Below, in pieces: positions 32,610-41,673 of a stretch of DNA of 64,000 nucleotides (within the stretch, counting starts at the first letter, position 1; each line of letters begins with the position of its first letter). The stretch spans positions 34,351 through 98,350 of the forward strand of contig JAFAWY010000064.1 in the NCBI GenBank assembly GCA_019241525.1. The letters run 5' to 3'. Below the pieces are notes generated by a model. That model made no database searches. It was given only the letters and a program-made list of their open reading frames with translations, and was not told the DNA's origin. A program made the translations under genes and the position numbers. The DNA comes from Pseudonocardiales bacterium (GTDB taxonomy: Bacteria > Actinomycetota > Actinomycetes > Mycobacteriales > Pseudonocardiaceae).

Positions 32610-34504
32610 TGACCCAGAGCCGTCCAGTTGAGCGCCCCACGAGTGACCCGGCGCAGACGCTGGCCGCCGCGGTGGCGTACCTGCGCAAATGCCAAGACGG
32701 GCAAGGTTGGTGGAAGGGCGAGCTGCAAACCAACGTCACCATGGACGCGGAGGACTTGCTGCTGCGCGAGTTCCTCGGCATCCGCGAGGCCGGGCTCACC
32801 GAGGAGGCCGCCCGGTGGATCCGGTCCCAGCAGCGCGACGACGGGAGCTGGGCGGTCTTCCACGGCGGTCCGGGTGAGCTGTCCACCACGATCGAGGCGT
32901 GGGTGGCGCTGCGCCTGGCCGGCGACTCCCCGGACGCGCCGCACATGGCCCAGGCAGCCGAGTTCGTCACGGCGCACGGTGGCCTGGAACGCAGCCGGGT
33001 GTTCACCCGGATCTGGCTGGCCATGTTCGGGCTGTGGCCGTGGGAGGAGCTGCCCAACCTGCCCCCGGAACTGATCTTCCTGCCGCGCTGGTTCCCGTTG
33101 AACGTCTACGACTGGGCGTGCTGGGCCCGGCAGACCATCGTGCCGCTGACCATCGTGTGCACGCTGCGCCCGGTGCGCTCGCTGCCGTTCGGGGTGGACG
33201 AGTTGCGCACCGGTCCGGCGTCGCTGCGCCGTGAAGCGTCCCCGCGCCCGCTGTGGACCTGGGGCGGGTTCTTCCAGCGCACCGACAAGGTGCTACACGC
33301 CTACGCGAAGCGGCCCGTGCGGCTGTTGCGGCGGGCGGCCATGCGCCGCGCTGCGGAGTGGATCCTGGCCCGGCAGGAGGCCGACGGCTGCTGGGGCGGT
33401 ATCCAGCCGCCGTGGGTGTACTCGATGCTGGCCCTGCACCTGCTGGGCTACGCATTGGACCACCCGGCGCTGCGTGTCGGCATCTCCGGTCTGGAGACCT
33501 TCGCCATCCGGGAGCACACCCCGGACGGGTGGGTGCGCCGGTTCGAGGCCTGCCAGTCCCCGGTGTGGGACACCTGCCTGGCGGTCACCGCCCTGCTCGA
33601 CGCCGGGGTACCGGCGGACGACCCGACGATAGAGCGGGCTCGCGACTGGTTGCTGGGCGAAGAAGTCCGGGTCCGTGGCGACTGGGCGATCCGGCGGCCG
33701 CAGCTCGCTCCGGGCGGGTGGGCGTTCGAGTTCCACAACGACAACTACCCGGACACCGACGACACCGCCGAGGTGATCCTGGCGCTGCGGCGGTTGCCGC
33801 TGGCTGATCGCAGCGCGCTTGATCGCGGGGTGACCTGGCTGCTCGGCATGCAATCCAAGGACGGCGGCTGGGGTGCCTTCGACGCCGACAACACCCGGAT
33901 GCTGTGCACCAAGCTGCCGTTCTGCGATTTCGGTGAGGTGATCGATCCGCCGTCGGCAGATGTCACCGCACACGTGGTGGAGGCCCTCGCCGCGGAAGGC
34001 CTGGCCGACGGGCTGCCCTGCCGCCGTGGGGTGAGGTGGCTGCTCGACGCCCAGGAACCGGACGGGTCGTGGTTCGGCCGGTGGGGCGCCAACTACGTCT
34101 ACGGCACCGGCGGCGTGGTGCCCGCGCTGATCGCCGCGGGAGTATCCGCCGAATCGCTGTGCATCCGGCGCGCCGTGCGGTGGTTGGAGCAGCACCAGAA
34201 CGACGACGGCGGATGGGGTGAGGACCTGCGCTCGTACGACGACCGGGCCTGGTCCGGGCGGGGTGAGTCGACCGCTTCACAGACTGCCTGGGCGCTGCTT
34301 GCGTTGCTCGCGGCGGGCGAGCGTTCCGAGGTGGTTGAACGGGGCGTCGAGTGGCTAAGCCGCACCGTGCGAGATGACGGGTCATGGGACGAGCCGTACT
34401 TCACCGGCACCGGGTTCCCCGGCGACTTCTACCTGAACTACCACCTCTACCGGCAGGTCTTCCCGATCACCGCGCTGGGCCGGTACCTGGGTGGTGCCCA
34501 TTGA
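32609..34504 (+). CDS. shc: squalene-hopene cyclase
   Basis: A 631-residue cyclase forming the hopane skeleton from squalene at the membrane. The catalytic D382TDDTA387 is seen, with repeated QW motifs (QDGQGWWKGEL, QRDDGSWAVFHGG, QEADGCWGG, QSKDGGWGAFD, QEPDGSWFGRWGANYVYGTG, QNDDGGWGED, RDDGSWDE). The C-terminus FTGTGFPGDFYLNYHLYRQVFPITALGRYL is diagnostic. The start ATG overlaps the preceding TGA. It is the central gene of the hopanoid operon. Confidence 0.97.
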   Translation: MTQSRPVERPTSDPAQTLAAAVAYLRKCQDGQGWWKGELQTNVTMDAEDLLLREFLGIREAGLTEEAARWIRSQQRDDGSWAVFHGGPGELSTTIEAWVALRLAGDSPDAPHMAQAAEFVTAHGGLERSRVFTRIWLAMFGLWPWEELPNLPPELIFLPRWFPLNVYDWACWARQTIVPLTIVCTLRPVRSLPFGVDELRTGPASLRREASPRPLWTWGGFFQRTDKVLHAYAKRPVRLLRRAAMRRAAEWILARQEADGCWGGIQPPWVYSMLALHLLGYALDHPALRVGISGLETFAIREHTPDGWVRRFEACQSPVWDTCLAVTALLDAGVPADDPTIERARDWLLGEEVRVRGDWAIRRPQLAPGGWAFEFHNDNYPDTDDTAEVILALRRLPLADRSALDRGVTWLLGMQSKDGGWGAFDADNTRMLCTKLPFCDFGEVIDPPSADVTAHVVEALAAEGLADGLPCRRGVRWLLDAQEPDGSWFGRWGANYVYGTGGVVPALIAAGVSAESLCIRRAVRWLEQHQNDDGGWGEDLRSYDDRAWSGRGESTASQTAWALLALLAAGERSEVVERGVEWLSRTVRDDGSWDEPYFTGTGFPGDFYLNYHLYRQVFPITALGRYLGGAH

Positions 34505-35964
34505 GCTCCACCGTGCTGTTCACCCCGCTGCGCGTCGAACACGCCGCGCTGCGGGGTGCTGCCCGGAGCATGCGGGTGGTGCGCACCGGCATGGGACCCC
34601 GGCGGGCCGCCGCCACCGCCGCTGCGACGCATGCCGACGCTGTCCTCGTGGCCGGCCTTGCCGGTGGACAAGCCAGTCACCTCTGCCCCGGCGAGGTGGT
34701 GGTCGCCGGCGAAGTCCGCGGCACCGGCAGCACCGTGGAGATCCCGTCCGCGCCGCTGCTGGCCGGCGCGTTGCGGCGGCTGGGGTTGACGGTGCACGTG
34801 GGTCCGGTCAGGTCAGTGCCGGGGATCGCCTGGAAGGCCGCCGACCCCGCGGTGCTGGCGGTGGACATGGAATCCGCCCATCTCGCCCGCGCCGGCGCAC
34901 CGTTCGCCGTGGTGCGCGTGATCGTGGACACTCCCGATCACCCGTTGTGGCATCCCGGCACGCTGCGCCGCGGCATCACCGGTCTGCATGCCTTGAAGGC
35001 ATGCCAACCGGCACTGGAATCGTGGGCCGCGGCAACCGGACCGCGGAACGTGCTGCTTGCCGCGCCGCGCTCGTTCTGCGCGGGCGTCGCCCGGGCGATC
35101 GACACCGTGGAGGCCGCGCTGCGCCGCTACGGCCCACCGGTCTACGTGCGCCACCAGATCGTGCACAACGCGCACGTGGTGCGGAACCTCCAAGATCGTG
35201 GAGCGGTGTTCGTCGACGACGTCCAAGCAGTGCCGGAAGGCGGCGTCCTGGTGTTCTCGGCGCACGGCGTGGCTCCAACCGTGCGCCGGGACGCCGCCGC
35301 GCGCACCCCCACCGTCATCGACGCCACCTGCCCGCTGGTCACCAAGGTGCACACCGAGATCCGCCGCTACGCCCGGCGCGGCAACACCGTGTTCCTGATC
35401 GGCCACCCCGACCACGAGGAAGTGCACGGCAGCCGCGGCGAGGCCCCGGACGACGTCATCGTGGTGCCGGATATCGAAAGCGCGCGGCGGGTCCAACCAC
35501 GCGACCCGTCGCAGGTGGCCTACACCATGCAGACCACGCTCGCGGTCGACGAAGCCGAACAGATCGCCGCCGTGCTGCGCGAGCGGTTCCCCCAACTGAG
35601 CGCACCGCGCACCGACGACATCTGCTACGCGACCACCAACCGCCAGCGCGCGGTCCGGGCGATCGCCCGCGAGGTCGACCTGGTGCTGGTGGTCGGCTCC
35701 CCCAACTCGTCGAACTCGCTGCGGCTGGTGGAGGTCGCCCAGCGCGAAGGCGTGCCGGCGTATCTGATCGACGACTGCGGTGAGATCGACCTGCGCTGGC
35801 TGGCGGGCCGGCAACGGGTGGGGATCACCGCCGGCGCATCCGCGCCCCCGCACCTGGTCGACCAGATCGTGCACTGCCTGAGCGGACTCGGCCCAGTCAC
35901 CGCGAGCGAGTCCCAGCTGATCGATGAGGACGTCACCTTCGCACTGCCTAAAGAGGTGATCTAA
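34501..35964 (+). CDS. ispH: fusion of an HpnG-like nucleosidase domain and IspH (HMBPP reductase)
   Basis: About 487 residues in two domains. Residues 1-178 (TPLRVEHAALRG, VVRTGMGPRRAAATAA, VLVAGLAGGQASHLCPGEVVVAGEV, LAVDMESAHLARAGAPFAVVRVIVDTPDHPL) resemble hopanoid-associated phosphorylase HpnG, which removes adenine from adenosylhopane. Residues 180-487 are IspH, the last MEP enzyme, with the three Fe-S cysteines Cys193 (SFCAGV), Cys277 (DATCPLV) and Cys375 (DDICYAT). The start is TTG 34501 overlapping the shc stop, or GTG 34513. A separate, unfused ispH is at 53739-54671. Confidence 0.88.
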   Translation: MSSTVLFTPLRVEHAALRGAARSMRVVRTGMGPRRAAATAAATHADAVLVAGLAGGQASHLCPGEVVVAGEVRGTGSTVEIPSAPLLAGALRRLGLTVHVGPVRSVPGIAWKAADPAVLAVDMESAHLARAGAPFAVVRVIVDTPDHPLWHPGTLRRGITGLHALKACQPALESWAAATGPRNVLLAAPRSFCAGVARAIDTVEAALRRYGPPVYVRHQIVHNAHVVRNLQDRGAVFVDDVQAVPEGGVLVFSAHGVAPTVRRDAAARTPTVIDATCPLVTKVHTEIRRYARRGNTVFLIGHPDHEEVHGSRGEAPDDVIVVPDIESARRVQPRDPSQVAYTMQTTLAVDEAEQIAAVLRERFPQLSAPRTDDICYATTNRQRAVRAIAREVDLVLVVGSPNSSNSLRLVEVAQREGVPAYLIDDCGEIDLRWLAGRQRVGITAGASAPPHLVDQIVHCLSGLGPVTASESQLIDEDVTFALPKEVI

Positions 35965-35968
35965 CGAC

Positions 35969-36973
35969 ATGGCCATGCCGTTGCGGCAATCCCTGAAGCT
36001 GGGTGCTTTCCTGCTCAAGCAGAAGCTGCTGCGCCGGGACAAGTTCGCCCTGCTCGTCGAGCTCGAACCACTATTTGCGTGCAATCTCAAATGCGGCGGC
36101 TGCGGCAAGATCGCCCAGCCGGCGGCGTTGCTCAAACAGCGGATGCCGGTGGAGCAGGCGCTGGCCGCCGTCGAGGAGTGCGGCGCGCCGATGGTGTCCC
36201 TCGCCGGTGGTGAACCGCTGATGCACCCGCAGATCGACGTGATCACCCGAGAGTTGCTGGCCCGCGGCAAGATCGTCTTTTTGTGCACCAACGCGCTGCT
36301 GCTGCCCAAGCACCTGCACAAGTTCATCCCCCACCGGGATTTCGCCTGGATGGTGCACATCGACGGGTTGCGCGAGCGCCACGACGCCTCGGTGCGCAAG
36401 GTCGGCGGCTTCGACGCCGCGGTCGACGCGATCCGGCAGGCCAAGGCCGCCGGGTTCCGGGTAATGACCAACACCACGTTCTTCAACAACGACACCCCGC
36501 AAGATGTCATCGACGTGCTCGACTACTTGAACGACGAGCTCGGCGTGGACAACATGCAGATCTCCCCGGCCTACGCCTACGAGAAGGCGCCTGACCAGGA
36601 TCACTGGCTGGGCGTGCAGCAGACCCGGGAGCTGTTCGCCAAGGCATTCGGCGAGGGGCGGCGCAAGCGCTGGCGGCTCAACCACTCCCCGGTCTTCCTG
36701 GACTTCCTGGAAGGCAAGCGGGACCTGGCCTGCACCGCATGGGGCATCCCGTCGTACTCGCTGCTGGGCTGGCAGCGGCCCTGCTACCTACTCGATGATT
36801 CCTATGCGCAGACATATCGGGAATTGCTGGAAGACACCGACTGGTCGGCGTTCGGTCGCGGGCAGGACCCCCGGTGTGCCAACTGCATGGCGCACTGCGG
36901 CTACGAACCCACCGCAGTAGTAGCGACGATGGGCTCCCTGCGCGAGTCCCTCCGCGCCGCCACCGGCGGGTGA
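35969..36973 (+). CDS. hpnH: adenosylhopane synthase (radical SAM)
   Basis: A 334-residue radical SAM enzyme adding the adenosyl group to diploptene/hopene, the first step of side-chain extension. The cluster-binding motif is C38NLKC42GGC45 (CxxxCxxC). VSLAGGEPLMHPQI follows, with the C-terminal ACTAWGIPSYSLLGWQRPCYLLDDSYAQTYRELLEDTDW and CANCMAHCGYEPTAV of the HpnH SPASM-like end. It starts four bases after the ispH fusion stop. The HpnG-like domain upstream would act on its product. Confidence 0.94.
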   Translation: MAMPLRQSLKLGAFLLKQKLLRRDKFALLVELEPLFACNLKCGGCGKIAQPAALLKQRMPVEQALAAVEECGAPMVSLAGGEPLMHPQIDVITRELLARGKIVFLCTNALLLPKHLHKFIPHRDFAWMVHIDGLRERHDASVRKVGGFDAAVDAIRQAKAAGFRVMTNTTFFNNDTPQDVIDVLDYLNDELGVDNMQISPAYAYEKAPDQDHWLGVQQTRELFAKAFGEGRRKRWRLNHSPVFLDFLEGKRDLACTAWGIPSYSLLGWQRPCYLLDDSYAQTYRELLEDTDWSAFGRGQDPRCANCMAHCGYEPTAVVATMGSLRESLRAATGG

Positions 36974-36988
36974 GCGCGCCATGATCCC

Positions 36989-37057
36989 GACCGCAGTCTG
37001 GATGCGGACTGTTGTTTCTCCAGCCCCCAAAACCCCAGTCTGCATCCAGACTGCGGG
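36989..37057. repeat. two-hairpin dispersed repeat, copy 2
   Basis: ACCGCAGTCTG-GATG-CGGACTG and, 35 bases on, CCCAGTCTG-CATC-CAGACTGCGGG repeat the arrangement at 14421-14490. It fills the hpnH-dxs gap and ends immediately before the dxs start, so it may attenuate readthrough into dxs. Confidence 0.6.
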
Positions 37058-37060
37058 CTG

Positions 37061-38821
37061 GTGGGTGCGGTGTTAGAGCAGCTGACGGGGCCGGAGGGGT
37101 TGCGGGGGTTGCCGGCGACCGCACTGGACGCGCTGGCCGGCGAGATCCGGCAGCTACTGATCGAGTCCGTGCCACGTACCGGTGGGCACTTCGGACCCAA
37201 CCTCGGGGTCGTAGAGCTGACCATCGCGCTGCACCGCGTATTCGACTCTCCGCATGATGCGATCGTGTGGGACACCGGCCATCAGGCTTACGTGCACAAA
37301 CTGCTCACCGGACGCCGCGATGGCTTCGACCGCCTGCGCGGCGCCGGGGGTCTGTCGGGCTATCCCAGCCGTGCAGAAAGCGTCCACGACCTGGTGGAGA
37401 ACTCGCATGCGTCGACGGCGCTGTCCTACGCCGACGGCCTGACCAGGGCGTTCGCCTTGCGCGGAGAGCCTGACCGCGCAGTGGTCGCAGTGGTCGGCGA
37501 CGGTGCCCTGACCGGCGGGATGTGCTGGGAGGCGCTGAACAACATCGGCGGCGCACCGCGGCGACCGCTGATCGTGGTGCTCAACGACAACGGCCGGTCC
37601 TACTCCCCCACGGTTGGCTCACTGGCCACCCATCTGAACGCGCTGCGCCGCGGCAGCGCGCCGAGCTCGGTGTTCGAGCAGTTCGGCCTGGCCTACCTCG
37701 GCCCGATCGACGGTCACGACATCGCCGCGGTCGAAGCCGCCCTGCGCCAGGCCCGCTCGCTGGGGCGGGCGGCCGTGGTGCACTGCGTCACCGTCAAAGG
37801 CAAGGGATGCCCCGCCGCTGAGACCGACGAGATCGACCGCCTGCATTCAGTATCACCATCATCGCCACAGCCATCTCCGGCTAGCGGCCCGTCCTGGACT
37901 GCGGTACTGAGCGACGAGCTGGTCGCCATCGCCAGCGAGCGCACCGACGTCGTCGCGCTTACCGCGGCGATGCTGCACCCGACCGGGCTGCACCGCTTCG
38001 CCACCCAGTTCCCTGACCGGGTGTTCGACGTCGGGATCGCCGAGCAGCACGCGGTCACCACCGCAGCGGGGCTGGCCATGGGCGGCCTGCACCCGGTGGT
38101 GTGCGTCTACGCGACTTTCCTCAACCGGGCATTCGACCAGGTGCTGATGGACGTGGCCCTGCATGCGTTACCGGTCACGTTCGTGCTGGACCGTGCCGGT
38201 GTTACCGGCAGCGACGGCCCATCGCACAACGGGATGTGGGATCTGTCGTTGCTTGGTGTGGTGCCGGGGATGCGGGTGGCCGCGCCGAGGGATGCGGCGC
38301 GGCTGCGCGCACAGTTGCGGGAGGCCATCGCTCATCCGGGACCGGCTGCGGTGCGGTTCCCGAAGGGCGCGGTGGTCCCGGACCTGCCGGCGATCGGCCG
38401 GATCGGTGCCGCCGACGTGCTGGCCCGCACCGGCTGTGGCGGCGTGCTGATCGTTGCCGCGGGCGCGTGTGCCCGCTCGGCGGTAGCTGCCGCCAGTGAG
38501 CTCGCGCTGCGCGGCCAGGACGTCACCGTGGTGGACCCGGGATGGTTACTGCCGGTGGACCCGGCGCTGGTCCGGGTCGCCCACGGCTACCAGCTCGTGC
38601 TCACCGTCGAGGAAAATGCCGGTGCCGGCGGCTTCGGTGACGCCTTCTCGCGAGCCCTGCGCACCAGCGGATCGCGTGTTGCCATGCGGTCCGTCACCCT
38701 GGGAGCCGATTTCCTGCCGCACGCGGCGCGCGATGACCTGCTCCGCACGCATGATCTGGACGCCTGCGGGATCGCCCAGGCAGCGAGATCTGCAAATCGG
38801 CGCGGTCTGGTCAGCGCGTAA
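37061..38821 (+). CDS. dxs: 1-deoxy-D-xylulose-5-phosphate synthase, hopanoid-operon copy
   Basis: A 586-residue thiamine-diphosphate enzyme condensing pyruvate and glyceraldehyde 3-phosphate, the first MEP step. Seen are [34 protein letters not shown], the TPP motif [20 protein letters not shown], the catalytic His-containing [20 protein letters not shown], and [19 protein letters not shown]. It starts at GTG 37061 or 37070 just after the two-hairpin repeat. A second dxs (51955-53742) serves the odorant operon. It ends the hopanoid operon. Confidence 0.94.
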   Translation: MGAVLEQLTGPEGLRGLPATALDALAGEIRQLLIESVPRTGGHFGPNLGVVELTIALHRVFDSPHDAIVWDTGHQAYVHKLLTGRRDGFDRLRGAGGLSGYPSRAESVHDLVENSHASTALSYADGLTRAFALRGEPDRAVVAVVGDGALTGGMCWEALNNIGGAPRRPLIVVLNDNGRSYSPTVGSLATHLNALRRGSAPSSVFEQFGLAYLGPIDGHDIAAVEAALRQARSLGRAAVVHCVTVKGKGCPAAETDEIDRLHSVSPSSPQPSPASGPSWTAVLSDELVAIASERTDVVALTAAMLHPTGLHRFATQFPDRVFDVGIAEQHAVTTAAGLAMGGLHPVVCVYATFLNRAFDQVLMDVALHALPVTFVLDRAGVTGSDGPSHNGMWDLSLLGVVPGMRVAAPRDAARLRAQLREAIAHPGPAAVRFPKGAVVPDLPAIGRIGAADVLARTGCGGVLIVAAGACARSAVAAASELALRGQDVTVVDPGWLLPVDPALVRVAHGYQLVLTVEENAGAGGFGDAFSRALRTSGSRVAMRSVTLGADFLPHAARDDLLRTHDLDACGIAQAARSANRRGLVSA

Positions 38822-38869
38822 TTGGTGGAGACCCGGGATACAGTCGGCGACGCTAGCCATACCGAGTGC

Positions 38870-38885
38870 TGTTTCTCGTGAAACA
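38870..38885. promoter_or_regulatory. parS: parS-like chromosome partition site
   Basis: TGTTTCTCGTGAAACA differs at one position from the bacterial parS consensus TGTTTCACGTGAAACA bound by ParB. It lies in the short intergenic space after dxs. Actinobacterial parS sites cluster around the origin, which agrees with the nearby rpsF-dnaB core. Confidence 0.7.
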
Positions 38886-38979
38886 TTTGCGCTACGCCGG
38901 GCGCGTACCCGGGCGTTCGCCGCCGCACGCCTGTGTTGTTCGCCTTTGTTGCCCCATTCGACCCTCAGCGGATGGGCGC

Positions 38980-39633
38980 TCAGCCTGTTCGGGCGCCGGC
39001 ACGGCGGGCCGGCGCGGAGCGCTGGCTGGTCAGCATCCGGCAGTCGGCCACTGCGGTGCGGAGCAACTCCGCCAGCTGCTCGTCGCGCTGGTGCTGGGTA
39101 AGGCCACGCAGCTGCTCGAGCACGGACTGGAACGCCGAGCTGACCGTGATATTCGGTGGGTTCAGCAGTTCCCAGCCTCGCAGCCAGATCCGGGTCCACC
39201 GGCCACCGCGCTCCAGCCGGCGCATCCGCGCGCATGTTCTGGCCAGCCGGCGCTGGGTTGCCTGGTGTGGCACTGGCTGGTGTGCCGCGGCGGTCACCAA
39301 GCAGCTGGCGATGACGTACTGCGTCGTGCCCGGCTGCACCCTGATCCCGATCAGATCCGGGGCGAGCAGTGCCAGCTTGCTGCGCACGCCGTCATCGACA
39401 ATGCGGTCGTTGACCAGCCGCGCCAGCGCCGCCAGCGCCGGCGGTGTGCACCGCGGGTGGTCGGTGAACCGGCTGCCCGCCAGCACTGACACGTACTCCA
39501 TCACGCACGCGCCGTCCTCTGGACCGCGGTGCCAACCACGGGTGAGCAGTGGAAGCTGATCCGGTACTGGTCTGCAGGAGTACATGGCCAGCCCAGGTGC
39601 CTTCACGAGCCGCTTCATCGTCATCTCTTGCAT
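38980..39633 (-). CDS. conserved actinobacterial hypothetical protein
   Basis: A 217-residue protein. RGPEDGACVMEYVSVLAGSRFTDHPRCTPPALAALARLVNDR and LALLAPDLIGIRVQPG form a conserved-looking core seen in many actinobacterial proteins of unknown role. The C-terminal half is helical and basic. No catalytic motif is recognised. The ATG could also be six codons downstream (MKRLVKAPG). It converges on dxs across the parS-like site. Confidence 0.65.
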   Translation of the reverse strand: MQEMTMKRLVKAPGLAMYSCRPVPDQLPLLTRGWHRGPEDGACVMEYVSVLAGSRFTDHPRCTPPALAALARLVNDRIVDDGVRSKLALLAPDLIGIRVQPGTTQYVIASCLVTAAAHQPVPHQATQRRLARTCARMRRLERGGRWTRIWLRGWELLNPPNITVSSAFQSVLEQLRGLTQHQRDEQLAELLRTAVADCRMLTSQRSAPARRAGARTG

Positions 39634-39759
39634 CTCCTGTCGCGACGGCTGACCACTCAGGCTGCCCAGCTGCCCGCTTGCTAAACCTCGTTCACCCGAC
39701 AGATCGCCTGTTTGTCGCGATCTCGACAGAATTGCTGTCTGCGACGAACCGCCAGGCCG

Positions 39760-41415
39760 TCACGGCCCGTGCGAGGGCGGCGCCGATGCTGCGCCCGGGT
39801 ACAGCAGTTGCCAGTTCGGCGCGGACGGATGTGCGATACCTGCCGGACCGGTGCCGAGTGCCTGGAGCAGGTTGCCGGTGATGCGCCCGATCACTTCGGC
39901 CGGGCAGGCGCGGTCACCGCGGCAGGGATTGAGGTCGGGGATCCACGCGTTGGTGCCGGAATCCCACACACCAGCCTGGCTTTGTGGATCGGTGTAGTAG
40001 GTCATGTCGGAGTAGAACACCCCACCGTGGCGGGTACGCGCTTGTGCCTGGGATGCGTCCAGCGGTGAGTGCGCGAAGACAGCTATATTCGGCGGGAACC
40101 CTACCTGCGGGTCGAGGCTGTCGACGTCCGAGCCGATCACACCGGGAATCTCCTGCCCGTCATGCAGGCCGGTATCCGCGAAGATCCACACTGTGGCATC
40201 GGTGACGCGCAACGCGCCCGGGCCAGCGTGGGCCGCCAGAAAGCCGTTGTAGGACTCACCGACGAAGGTGTCCTCGGGCCAATTCGCTGGTGGTGATGCC
40301 CAGGTGTTGCCGGTGACCTGTAATGGATCACCGATCCCGTTGAGTGGGTCTTCGGCGGCGTCGCGGTAGTCCACTTCTTGCCGGTCTGGACCCAGCATGG
40401 ACGGTTCCAGCCGGACGTGCCGCAGAATCCCGCTGGCGCCGAAGAACGCCAGATTTACCCCTGCGGCGTGCGCGTTCATCGCAGCTTGGCGCTCCTGCAG
40501 CGACCAGCATTCGTCGTGGCCCAGGGACAACATCGCCTTGTGCTCGGTGACGATGTCCGGATGCTGGATCACGGTCAGGTCGGTGACATAGCTGACGTCC
40601 AGCCCACGCTGTTCCAGCCAGCGCACCAGCGGCAGCTCCAGGGTGAGGAAGTCGCCGGTGCCCGCGCCGCCGTTGTAGTCGAACGCGTAGGGGCGGTCGA
40701 AGGACACAACCCGTGCCCGTGAGCACAGCGGATACCCGCCCGACGGACAGGAGCCCTTGCCCACGTAGTAGTCATAGCCGCCGTAAGGGTTCCACGCTTG
40801 CCAGGTAAGCACATCGTTTTTGACCAGGTAGGTGGCGTGGCTTTGCGGATCCCACACGGTCAACGGCACGTAGCTGGCCTGCCCCCGGTTGCCGACCAGC
40901 TTGAGCAGGTAGTCGCCCGGCACGAATGCCGCCGTGATCGCCACCTGCAAGCTGGGTGACCAGTTCTCGCAGGACACCATCTTGATGCCGCCTGTCACCG
41001 GGCACGGCGGCTGCACCGCACCGGGCAGCTCGTCCGAATGCCACACCAACCGCGCGCCACTGCCCTGGTAGTAACCCATCCGGTAGGCCTCGACCCGGAA
41101 CTGCGGCGCGTCGGTCGACACGGCCAGCGAGACGGTGTCTCCGACTGCGGCATAGGTGCGATCAGCGAATCCGTCGATCACGCCTAACGGCATATCGGTG
41201 ATCCGCCAAGCGTCGGTGCCCGGTCGCCGGTTTTCCTCGATCACCCACGACGACCGCATTCCGTCAGGCCCCATTGCCGTCACATGCGCTGCCGACGCGG
41301 CTGGCGTTGTTCGCGATAGCGAATGGCGCGCCGGCCCACCGATCACCAGCAGGAGCATTACGCACAGACAGGCCAGGACAAACCAGCGGCGTGAACGCAC
41401 GCGCACATGGGCCAT
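39760..41415 (-). CDS. secreted N,N-dimethylformamidase beta-subunit-like protein
   Basis: A 551-residue protein with an N-terminal signal/anchor (RRWFVLACLCVMLLLVIGGPARHSL). A beta-rich part follows (AAVGDTVSLAVSTDAPQFRVEAYRMGYYQGSGARLV), and then the domain related to the large subunit of dimethylformamidase. That domain contains YPLCSRARVVSFDRPYAFDYNGGAGTGDFLTLELPLVRWLEQRGLDVSYVTDLTV and LSLGHDECWSLQERQAAMNAHAAGVNLAFFGAS. Proteins of this type in actinobacteria are extracellular and mostly uncharacterised; activity on DMF should not be assumed. No small subunit is nearby. Confidence 0.75.
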   Translation of the reverse strand: MAHVRVRSRRWFVLACLCVMLLLVIGGPARHSLSRTTPAASAAHVTAMGPDGMRSSWVIEENRRPGTDAWRITDMPLGVIDGFADRTYAAVGDTVSLAVSTDAPQFRVEAYRMGYYQGSGARLVWHSDELPGAVQPPCPVTGGIKMVSCENWSPSLQVAITAAFVPGDYLLKLVGNRGQASYVPLTVWDPQSHATYLVKNDVLTWQAWNPYGGYDYYVGKGSCPSGGYPLCSRARVVSFDRPYAFDYNGGAGTGDFLTLELPLVRWLEQRGLDVSYVTDLTVIQHPDIVTEHKAMLSLGHDECWSLQERQAAMNAHAAGVNLAFFGASGILRHVRLEPSMLGPDRQEVDYRDAAEDPLNGIGDPLQVTGNTWASPPANWPEDTFVGESYNGFLAAHAGPGALRVTDATVWIFADTGLHDGQEIPGVIGSDVDSLDPQVGFPPNIAVFAHSPLDASQAQARTRHGGVFYSDMTYYTDPQSQAGVWDSGTNAWIPDLNPCRGDRACPAEVIGRITGNLLQALGTGPAGIAHPSAPNWQLLYPGAASAPPSHGP

Positions 41416-41616
41416 GATGCCGCTGCCGTGACCGGTTCACCACCGTGCCGTGATCAGCCGATGCAACCCGGCATGTCACTGCTCGATGACAGAGCAGCAT
41501 CGATCCAGCAATCTCGAACATATGTTCGATTCTAGCACGGCTGTCACGCCGGAAGCGTGGGATCCTGGCAGCAGTCGAGTTGTGTGCTGGGCACCGGTCG
41601 TCCACCGCGGCTGGCT

Positions 41617-41668
41617 ACCGCGCCAGTGTGACCGCGCCAGTGTGACCGCGCCGGTGTGACCGCGCCGC
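41617..41668. repeat. 14-base tandem repeat (ACCGCGCCAGTGTG)
   Basis: The unit ACCGCGCCAGTGTG is present three times, with a partial fourth, directly downstream of the MFS gene stop. The surrounding 41416-41673 interval contains no gene. Confidence 0.8.
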
Positions 41669-41673
41669 CGAGC

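Noticed and set aside
34813..36510. A 565-codon open frame antisense to the ispH fusion and hpnH genes
   Set aside because: It has no protein-family signal and runs opposite two clearly conserved genes. Long antisense frames are expected in high-GC DNA.
36801..36821. A fifth copy of the CCCGRTATG palindrome in hpnH
   Set aside because: Here the encoded YAQTYREL fits the conserved HpnH C-terminus and one arm of the palindrome is missing, so the match is probably coincidental.
41617..41668. The 14-base tandem repeat, or the 22-base arrays, as a CRISPR
   Set aside because: The units are contiguous with no unique spacers, and no cas gene is present in the window.
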